This document shows, in pieces, positions 56,263 to 64,000 of a stretch of DNA of 64,000 bases; the stretch's first letter is position 1; the number at the start of each line of letters is the position of its first letter. Under the pieces are notes generated by a model. That model was not told the origin of the DNA. It ran no database searches and saw only the letters and a program-made list of their open reading frames with translations. The DNA comes from Mortierella alpina (lineage: Eukaryota; Mortierellomycota; Mortierellomycetes; Mortierellales; Mortierellaceae): NCBI GenBank assembly GCA_029449245.1, contig JANATF010000014.1, positions 314,501-378,500 of the forward strand, written 5' to 3'. Made by a program: the position numbers and the translations under genes.

Positions 56263-56956
56263 TTAGTCTTTTGCCCTCGCCTTGTCATTTAGATAGATGT
56301 TTATTTGCGGAGTTATGCAAACCTTCTTTAAATGAGTGCGGGCTCTCAAAACGGAAGAGCATGAAACAACAACACTACAGCTCCACTTGATAAAGTTGGA
56401 AGGCGAGGTGAAGTGAAGGAGAGTATGGAAACGAGTATCACGTATGTACAGCCCCCCGTCGCAAGATGTGGCAAGTTGACACATCTAGCGACATTTCTTA
56501 TATTCTGAGCAATTTGTTTGGCTCGTGATTGAGTGTGCTCATTCAGTCTGCAAAAGAAAGCGCGGAACCTCTCTAATGCATAGACCATGCGCCAGCATTC
56601 AACCACCATCCAGCAATGTCACTTAGAAAGGTCATGCCAGAGCGGATAGAATACTCTCACTCAATCACAAGCCAATCAAATTGCTCAGAATATAAGAAAT
56701 GTCGCTAGATGTGTCAACTTGCCACATCTTGCGACGGGGGACTGTACAGTGTTGGAATCCAACAGAGAAATGTCACGTACTCCAACGCACATGCCGCGCA
56801 GAACAAGTAGACAGGGTGCTCGAAGGAACGTGATTTTTGCATACAGGTTGCAGAGAGAAAATACAGCGCAAAGATAGCTGCTAAGTAGGAGGCCCCATGA
56901 ATGAAAACCAATCCCATTTCTACAGACCTGAGGCCCTTCGTTTGGTTGTGAACCAA
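56263..56956 (-). pseudogene. small membrane-protein ORF interrupted by a MITE
   Basis: The minus-strand frame from 56956 (VEMGLVFIHGASYLAAIFAL, then FCAACALEYVTFLCWIPTL) contains two hydrophobic segments and meets the MITE at 56746. Removing the MITE with one TA joins WIPTL to YIRDTRFHTLLHF in frame and runs to a stop at 56263. The gene is unrecognised; whether it is real is uncertain. Confidence 0.35.
56447..56746. mobile_element. Tc1/mariner-type MITE with long TIRs (300 bp)
   Basis: Inverted repeats of about 88 bp per arm, nearly perfect, starting TACAG(C/T)CCCCCGTCGCAAG and including CACATCTAGCGACATTTC. TA dinucleotides lie at both ends (56447-56448, 56745-56746). The about 120-bp middle is unrelated. 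No coding capacity. Confidence 0.88.
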
Positions 56957-57124
56957 AGGAAGCCAGGAGGCGGAGCAGGGAAGGAGGAGAATGGGAGGAA
57001 GACAGGAGAAGAATGTGAAGGGGGGCAGAAATAAAATGACACTATTTACCTGGTACGCATATGAGATTTGTCAAAGAGAGCGGAAGCAATGGCGAGAGTG
57101 TAGAGGTATGACTGATGACAGAGG

Positions 57125-57129
57125 AAGAA

Positions 57130-57172
<43 letters not shown>
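57125..57172. repeat. (GA)n microsatellite
   Basis: About 20 AG/GA dinucleotides with few interruptions, in a wider purine-rich stretch (56985-57400). Confidence 0.85.
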
Positions 57173-57569
57173 CAGCTGTAACAAGATAGTGAGTGATTGC
57201 CAGGTATGTTACGCGAGGAAGAGGACATGAAAGAAGTAATGGGAAGTGAGTAACAGGCAGAGATTGGCGCAAAGGGTGACGTGAAAGGCGAAGGAGCTCT
57301 AACATCATCGCTGTTATTTCCTATATTGATAGGGAATACAACTCGAACCAGGAGGCGGAGGGCAGGAGAATGGGAGGGTACAAAGAAAAGAAATTGTTCG
57401 ATGCTAAGTAGCCAACACACATCCATACTTGTCATGAAACGGTTCCACAAAGAAAATTTCAAGGGAACAGGTAGAAAATTCCAGGGTACAGTAGGACAGC
57501 AACAGATCCGCCCAATGATATCCTTCCGTCGTAACTGGCTTGTGGCATCCAAGCGTTCATAGCGACGTT

Positions 57570-57600
<31 letters not shown>

Positions 57601-57708
57601 CACATACTGCAACAAAAAACACGCGAACGCGATCTATTGTGCAGCTACTTCCACCTCCCCTACACATGACTCGCGTTACTGCAAGCATAACCACTACGTA
57701 AACACGAT

Positions 57709-60700
57709 ATGGATGATGCTGCTCGTCTTCAAGAACATCTCAACCTGCAGCGAGATGAGGTAACGCATTGCCCCGGCATTCATAGTTGAATCAGCTGATT
57801 AGCAGTGACTAATGCAAGTCCTCGGCCGTTACTACCATAGAATCTGACGAACGGTGTCGATGCCATCGACGATAACGCTTCGCTTGCGGCACTGGAGAGT
57901 GTGCTGCTGCGGTTCTTCAACTCTGTGGTAAGTTGCTTCGAGATTTGGCTTTGCCATTCAAATGTAACGCGTGTAATCTAAACGTCCGACTGACTCTAGC
58001 CGCTCTACAATTGCAAACGTTTGTATAGGAGACGGAGCTTGAGGCTGCTTCCTTGCCTCAGGCCGAACACAACGAAGGTCTGGAGGTGGATGGAAGCTTC
58101 AATAACAAGTTGCGAGATAAAATCTTGAGCAACTATAGATCGTCCCTGGTCGACCACTCTGATGAGGTTGAACGGCTCTTACTGTGCGATGTGCACATAG
58201 TTGAGTCAGCCAAGGCATTGAAGATCGATGAGCCTAGAATGGTGAGGAGGGAAGGCGATAAGCTGCGGTTTGCTATGAAGGAAGGGCTGTTTCATTTGTG
58301 AATGGAGAATCATGCGGTAGTTTTGGGCACCAACTTTTATGATACCAAGCACACCCGCACGTATGAGATAGGCGCATTGGCCGGCCACATCAGATCCGAG
58401 TACAAATGTCACCGTTCAGGCAAACCGCAGGACAAGAAAGCTTCCGTGGAGGCGCTTCCAGAAGGTAGTGACTCAACCCAGGAAGCTGGCGAGCCAATCC
58501 AGCGGGAAGGCAGTAAGGCAACCCGGAAGCGATTGCCCAGTATCAAGTGCGGATGCAAATCACGTATCGTCACGGTTTTTAACCCGGTTGCAAGAGTCTA
58601 TGATGTGGCATATTTCGACCGGCACAACCACGAGTTTCGAGGGAAAGAAACCATTGGCACCATGTACAAGTCTAATCGTATCAAGGAGCAAATCAAAGTG
58701 CTACTGGCGAGGGGGTCCAGCATCAGGCACACGATTCAGCGGCTCTCTATTGACTTCGATACATTTGCTCGGCTTATGCAGGACAAGATGCCCAAAATCT
58801 CCCGCGACGAGGTCCTCACGTACGATGATGTCTATAACATCTGGTACAAGATGATGCTGAAGGACATGAGGAAGCACCAGGGTGCGGACGAATCTACACG
58901 TTTATGGTTGGAAGAGCTGGCCAAGGAAGGCTACTTCACATTTTATCAAAGACACAAGTGCTATGGATTTGCGTCGCCTTGGCAGCTTGATCAGCTTCGA
59001 CGGTTTGGTGATACCGTCTGCTTTGATGGAACGCATAACGTTTTTGGGTATGCTTGCAGCTGCGTTCATCGTTATTGGTTTCTCTATAAGCAAAATCATT
59101 CTAACTTGTACCACTTTTGCAGGACGAACACATATTGTGCCTTTCACAAAAATTTCCGCCATCGATTAGCTATTGCAGCTTTAGCTCAAAAATTTCTTCA
59201 TTTAGCATTTTTTGACAAGCTGCTAAAGCAGCTTTACATCTGCTGTTCGAAGGTTCTGCCAGACAGCAAACCTCGATTAGAAACAAAAATAAGGACTTTT
59301 CCGTTTGGTAAACGGAAGTTTCGCCCTTCTCAGTTCCTATTCGATCTCACTGCGTTAACTAATAGCAGGGGATCTGGGAATAGCTCCACTGTGACCCACC
59401 TTTAACTCAAAATTTTTGACGGAAAAATTTCTGAAATGGACAATACATGTTCACCTTTGTAACAAAAAATAGGGAGACAGCGTTTGGTGTTCCAGTGGTG
59501 TTCCTACTGACTTACACCCAGGACCAGGAGGTTCTTAAGAGATGGCTGTCTAGTCTAAAGGAAAAGATGCATGCCAGATTTGGCATGGTCTATAAGCCAA
59601 CTACTGTTGTCACCGACCAAGGAAAGACTGAGATTTGTGCCATCAAGACCAGCTTCCCTCTCGCAAATATCTTTTTTTGCGCATGGCATGTTTTAAGAGC
59701 TTGGGAAACCAAGATCACTTATACATTGCTGGATATCAAGCATCTCCATGAGTCTGAGAAGAGGAGAAAGCGAGATAAAGTAAGGATCCAAGAACGATTG
59801 CATTGCAAAGGAACTCATGGCACCGCTGGCATATCTAACATTGTAATCGTTGGCCTAATTCTAGTTCCTCGTTGAGCTACGCGCGATCATGTACGCAACC
59901 GAGACGGATGCTGCTCTAAATATGCTACGGACATTTCAAGCGACCTGGGAACAGCATGACACTGCGCTGGAGTATATCAATGCCAACTATTTCGCTGGCC
60001 ACAAGCAAGAGAACTGGATGAAATGCTATCGGCAAAATGTATCATACTCTTCCATCGATACTAACAATTATGTGGAGTCGTGGCATAATACCATCAAGAG
60101 TCACTTTTTCCGCAATAAGCAAAAGAGACGGTCTGATCAAGTCCTCTACATCCTCTGCAAGATGGCCGTCCCTCACTACCAGCAGAAGTGCATTGCTAGC
60201 ACCCTTAGGATCGGAAGGATGAGCCCCGCGAGGAGGAAGGAGTTACATTCCAGGGAACTAGCCGAGACCTATCGCCTGAGAAGACGTGCAGAAGGGTTTG
60301 TTGGTGAGCTCATCTCAGCTTCTCAAGATCTGAATACGATTACGGTGCCCTCGTTCGGTCAATCCCAAGTCTTCTATGACATACGACTAGAGCTTGAGGG
60401 CACAGCGTCGGGCCAGCTCATAAGCTGCACCTGTCCGGACTTTTTTCAGAACAAATCTTGTTGCAAACACATGGCCCTCGCAATGTTAGAGTTGCCCCAC
60501 ACCACCTTCGGTTATATAGATGACTGGGAACCTCAAGAAGCTATGGACGGCTTTGATTCAGAAGGCGCTGCTTCCGTTCCTTCGTCTGTGGACATCATAG
60601 CTGCCCCGTCCACAACCCCGGAACAGGAAGCACTGGCTTTACTACTTCGACGCCTTGATGATCTAGATTTGCATCGCAACCCACTTAGCGCAGAGACTCT

Positions 60701-60797
60701 GCAGTCGTTTGCAAAGACCATTGACCTCCTTGAGAGAGACTGCCCAAAGATGAGTGATAGCGAACTAAACAAAAAGCGTCGGCTACAACGCCGTTAA
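57709..60797 (+). pseudogene. MULE transposase with SWIM zinc finger (copy 2): opal codon plus nested insertion
   Basis: Exons 57709-57759, 57841-57927 and 58029-59047, then a resumed frame at about 59448 and a last exon 59877-60797. Motifs: IKCGCKSRIV and DRHNHEF (WRKY/GCM1-like DNA-binding region), FDGTHNVFG, TVVTDQGKTEI, YVESWHNTIKSHFF, and a SWIM finger CTCPDFFQNKSCCKH. A TGA at 58299-58301 aligns with Trp in copy 1 (LQDWISRH against FHL*MENH), a TGG-to-TGA change. Around 59125-59447 about 300 bp of foreign DNA separates the first and second Asp regions. Mutator transposases cut and paste elements; this copy cannot make one directly. Confidence 0.8.
59145..59433. mobile_element. small nested insertion in MULE copy 2
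   Basis: Imperfect 16-bp inverted ends: CACAAAAATTTCCGCC at 59145-59160 and GACGGAAAAATTTCTG at 59418-59433. It contains two perfect palindromes (AAGCTGCTAAAGCAGCTT at 59217-59234 and CCGTTTGGTAAACGG at 59301-59315). No target duplication identified; a few flanking bases also look foreign. Confidence 0.5.
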
Positions 60798-61979
60798 TAA
60801 CATACCTCATACATTTGCGCCGCAAGAGAAGTCCTCGCAATGATGTAAAATTAGAAATAAAGTTTCTCCGTGCCAGAGCCATGTAAAAATCTTAAAGACA
60901 CAAGCTGATCAGGACCATCGCCATATACTTGCTAACTACTCCTTCTACAGCAGCGATGCAGGACTATCAATGAAGATGTCTATACAGCATTTATGTAGCT
61001 ACAAAGCAAAGGTAGTTGCAACGAATTCCAAGCAGTATTCATCATGCTGTGCCTATTTGAAGCTACGCCAGGATCACTCTGCAGGCTCAACCGCCGAAGA
61101 AAAACTGCCATAGCCCATCCAGGCGTCCATCAATGCCTCTGTTATCATCATGCCATATTTCAGTAAAGTATAGCTGCGGTTGGATGAAGTTTTGTCGAAG
61201 TTGGACCCATATCCATAGACTTCACTATAGGCCAAGTACCTGAACTTTGACGTTCTAGGCTGCCACGGCTTGTAAGATGAGGATATCTTTCAGTTCTCAC
61301 TATATAAGTCATGGTGTTCTTGTGCTTGTTGTATTTGCCATTAGTCATTCTAATGATTTTGAAAGTTTTGTGAAGTTTCGAGTTTTCCTCATGGTGAAGT
61401 CGCGTTATGAACATATCGATCGCCATCTTGCTGTCAACCTTGATCTCTAGACACTCAGCTTTTGTCTGCCAGATGTAACTACCATCAAACTTCTCCCGAA
61501 ACTGCAATCTCCACTCTTAAAACTTGTATTTATACCATCTACACCATTCCTGAGAGTTATGGGCGATTTGGAGACGATATGAAGGACTTCACTATGAGGG
61601 ACCATGTTCAGGCATGAATCTGTGCCTGAACGTGTTGGAAATACATATTCATACCCTTATTTCCCCTAGACACTTATTTCCAAGGGTGGAAGTAAACACC
61701 ATATTTAATAAACTCCTCCGAGAGATGATGGTCCGGCATAAAAATTTGGTGAGCCCACTCCCTATTCCAGTTGAATATGAAAAAGAGCAGCAGAGCGTCC
61801 AGACAAACGAGATTTTTGAGCGGAAAAGGAAATTCATATCCACATGGACAACAGGGGAGGCATTTTCTATTCCGCTCTTGCTTTCATGCCTATGTTTCTC
61901 TGACTAAAGTTGCATTGTACACGACTGTTAAAAAGTCTACATCAAGACATCACGATATGCCGCTTCTTCCTTTATTTAG
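60798..61979. other. intergenic with one unrecognised ORF and a dispersed repeat
   Basis: A minus-strand ORF at 61160-61507 (FREKFDGSYIWQTKAECLEI) is of unknown origin. 61640-61705 is an inverted copy of about 60 bp at 43028-43092 (CCTAGACACTTATTTCCAAG). A 9-bp-stem hairpin (GTTCAGGCA/TGCCTGAAC) lies near 61604-61630. Confidence 0.4.
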
Positions 61980-62842
61980 CTAAAGAACTTGCAGAAGTAT
62001 AATAGCAAGGAGGACCAGTATATGTCCTCTAGGAGACTCAATAATGCTTGCCTGATTGCTCAATCCGGGGCAGTTTTCATCACTGAGAGTAATTGTGGTA
62101 TAAGGGTAGACATCCGTCCAGATCTGACCATAGCTATGTTTTTAGTGAATTATAAGGTTGAAAAGAAATTTTCGGTTAGATATCAATGGACAGCCAAAAT
62201 CTCTGCTCCTCCTTCTCATCATGGATATGCGATAACCCAAAGGGTTTTTTTCTCTTCAGTCCCCTGTTGTCATGTTTGAAACCTTAAAACTAAACTTACA
62301 GATTATTAGAGTAGGAAGGTGCATTGATATCACCCAAGGCTTTGGCAAGGTTGATCAGAGCAGTATGCTCCCAGCAGATCAAAATATTACCAGAGCCTTT
62401 GTAATTACTAACAGCGTTCTTGACACAGGACGAATCATCACGAGCACAGCTGTGGTCGATAGTAAGTCCAAGATCAGCAGCTAATGGTTGCACAGTCAAA
62501 TAGGGACGCTCTAGATTTCCAGCTAAAATATTTGGGAATGCCTTTGTTAAATCAATAGAACTTCGGTAGAAAGTTGAACTCTTCAAATTTATTTTCAATC
62601 TTACCAGAATCGTATTGTTGGGCCATAATATAACTAATGTCATATTGGGAGGAGTTGCCGAAAATAGTCCGGAGGCATTGAGAACGCTGAACACCAGTAG
62701 CGCTGAGACCCACGCTGCCATCTGAAGGCTTTTCGCCGTGACGAATAAGGTAAACGGTAGGCATGGAAGTGTTAGTCGGGGTAGTGGCGACAAGAGTGCC
62801 AAAAGCAGCAACGGCGAGAGTAGACAAGGCAGTGAACTTCAT
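61980..62842 (-). CDS. secreted histidine phosphatase (phosphoglycerate-mutase-like) with hydrophobic C-tail
   Basis: Three exons, complement(61980-62133, 62300-62522, 62605-62842), join in frame to 204 aa. Residues 1-19 are a signal peptide (MKFTALSTLAVAAFGTLVA). The catalytic loop is VYLIRHGEKPSDGS, with the phospho-accepting His in RHGE. The second catalytic His is in ILICWEHTALINLAKALG. The family tail LSDENCPGLSNQ follows, and the protein ends in a hydrophobic segment (ILVLLAIILLQVL), possibly a GPI-anchor signal or membrane anchor. Extracellular or surface phosphatase; substrate unknown. Introns are 82 and 166 bp. A TATA palindrome lies about 175 bp upstream. Confidence 0.82.
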
Positions 62843-63015
62843 GCTTGCTAAAAAAAAAAAATGAGAGAGAGAGGTGTTAGGAAGGATGAAGCGACAGAGA
62901 ACGGGGTGAAGGGGAGGGTAATGAAGAGAGTAAGGCAAAGAGAAGGACGACGATGAAGGCGATAGGTGACGAAAAGAGGGTGATAGATGACGAAAAGAGG
63001 TGACGAAAAGAGATG

Positions 63016-63029
63016 GGGTATATATACCC
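63016..63029. promoter_or_regulatory. palindromic TATA element between Fanzor and phosphatase genes
   Basis: GGGTATATATACCC, a perfect 14-bp palindrome, 174 bp upstream of the phosphatase ATG on the minus strand. It is next to degenerate GGTGACGAAAAGA repeats (62955-63010). Confidence 0.5.
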
Positions 63030-63102
63030 AAGAGAAAGTAGTACTTTGTTGGCTCAGATGACGTCATCAACGTCACGTGTGCCCCACGACGCACTACCTT
63101 CT

Positions 63103-64000
63103 TCACATTTTCGTGCCACACAGCTGGTGCTGGTGATGGTGCTGGTGTGGTTGTAGATACTGGGGCCGCTCCTGCCTTTGTACGTAGGATTGCAGAATAT
63201 TGGCTATGTTGTTTCCTGCGAGAACATCCCTATGCAAGTATGTCCGGCAGGTTCTGCAAAATAGTATCCTGATCTGGACTTGACAGACGAAGTTGTGGCA
63301 GTCGGGGCACTTCTTGCTCGTATAAAATTCATTTACTCCGACTACGATGTATCCGAGTGCCCTTGCCTAGAAATCGATCATGGACGAAAAGTTATTAGTG
63401 CCTTCATGGTCCGTGCCAACGTAGCCAGTGATGATATTTAGCAAGCATATGTACCGTTTGCACAAAGTAAGCCATAAATGATGTGTGTGGCGATGTCAAG
63501 CCACGCTGGGAAGAGAACTGCCCAAGTCCTACTCCGATAATGACCTTCTCGTCGTCAGACCGTCTACTTCCAGCGAAGCCGCCCACTAGAATATGTCGAG
63601 GAGAAGGAACAACAGTAGGTTTAGACAGGATGAATTTGTTGCGCTGTAGCACGGCCACACAGTTGTCCGAGGAACACTTACCCATGTTCAAGATCCTGTC
63701 TGTCATACAAGCAAACTCGGCTTCTCGGGCCTTCCGTGCATCAGACACGTTCCGCTTCACAATCATGCGACCTCCATTGTAAAATTCTTGTAGCTGGTCG
63801 TCATGCTGCGCCAACACCTCGACATACTTTGCCATGTTGGCATCGGGACCTCGAAGAGGGGGTAATGCTGTTTCGATCGCCGCCAAAGTTTCCTCCCGTC
63901 CTGAGGGAACCTTCTGCTTCCTTGATTCAGTCCATCGCCGGAGCTTGAGGGTGGGTTGGTAAACGGCTTTGCTGTTGATGGCGAGGCTGTGGAATACACC
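63103..64000 (-). CDS. Fanzor (eukaryotic TnpB homologue), C-terminal part; 5' end beyond window
   Basis: Two exons, complement(63103-63366) and complement(63455-64000, open at the edge), with an 88-bp GT-AG intron in phase 0, give the last 269 aa. Motifs in order: AVYQPTLKLRRWTESRKQ, DARKAREAEFACMTDRIL, VIIGVGLGQFSSQRGLTS, YFVQT joined to ARALGYIVVGVNEFYTSKKC. A zinc ribbon follows (CPDC...CRTC) and then the RuvC-III block HRDVLAGNNIANI, ending near QERPQYLQP. RuvC-II lacks the usual Glu at GVGLG; the Glu in VNEFYTSKK is the probable substitute, as described for Fanzor nucleases. RuvC-I lies outside the window. Members are RNA-guided DNA endonucleases; activity of this copy is unproven. Confidence 0.85.

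Noticed and set aside
57042-57308. Serine/leucine-rich ORFs over the (GA)n tract
   Set aside because: Microsatellite translation without family support.
13923-58301. Reassignment of TGA or TAG to an amino acid
   Set aside because: Only isolated in-frame stops in otherwise decaying elements; intact genes (oxidoreductase, methyltransferase, Rep-helicase) end normally at these codons.
1-64000. rRNA or tRNA genes
   Set aside because: No rRNA segment or clean tRNA cloverleaf was recognised by eye; only the tRNA-like boxes near 27.8 kb.

Overview
The window looks like a transposon-rich, gene-poor stretch of an early-diverging fungus. The host-type genes have short GT-AG introns (about 40-170 bp) and are eukaryotic: JmjC/zinc-finger protein, F-box/LRR protein, BTB protein, lysine methyltransferase, TRP-like channel. 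The mix of Fanzor, Helitron, PIF/Harbinger, MULE and hAT elements fits Mortierellomycota (Mortierellaceae) best. That assignment is inference from recognised protein families; there is no rRNA or other marker in the window.

Layout, left half. A JmjC/ZZ/4CXXC zinc-finger gene runs in from the left edge (1-2251). A complete PIF/Harbinger transposon follows (2370-5486), with an intact transposase and a frame-broken Myb/SANT-like partner gene. Next come a LINE remnant, a Tc1/mariner-like MITE, a short hAT element, an intact quinone-oxidoreductase-like gene (7748-9071), a 0.9-kb repeat also present at 47.5 kb, an F-box gene with one amber codon, and a MULE transposase gene (12799-15657) with one opal codon. 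An internally deleted Helitron derivative ends at 18762 beside a 327-bp tandem duplication. A small secreted 18-cysteine protein gene lies at 20829-21287, then a large inverted repeat, then a decayed second copy of the JmjC gene (about 23.5-25.3 kb). Two further TIR elements follow; one of them (27612-28565) sits just after codon 5 of a cysteine-rich gene.

The centre is a 9.3-kb putatively autonomous Helitron (29679-38978) with recognisable 5' TC and 3' hairpin-CTAG ends. It carries a Rep-helicase gene with N-terminal zinc knuckles and three accessory genes, and it is inserted in a purine-rich minisatellite.

Right half. A SpoIIIAA/Ycf45-like P-loop ATPase (frameshifted), a hAT MITE made of GCTCGC-type subterminal repeats, a BTB gene, a catalase-like heme protein (one frameshift), a METTL21-type methyltransferase, a large beta-propeller/TRP-like ion channel (50407-55059), a long-TIR mariner MITE, a second MULE (opal codon plus a nested insertion) and a secreted histidine phosphatase. 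The right edge holds the C-terminal part of a Fanzor protein, the eukaryotic relative of TnpB (RNA-guided nuclease family); this is the most interesting item in the window.

Many genes carry a single lesion (in-frame stop, 1-bp shift, insertion) in an otherwise readable frame, so decay is recent, or a few of the indels are assembly errors. Splice sites were inferred by eye from reading frame and GT-AG consensus, not from transcripts.
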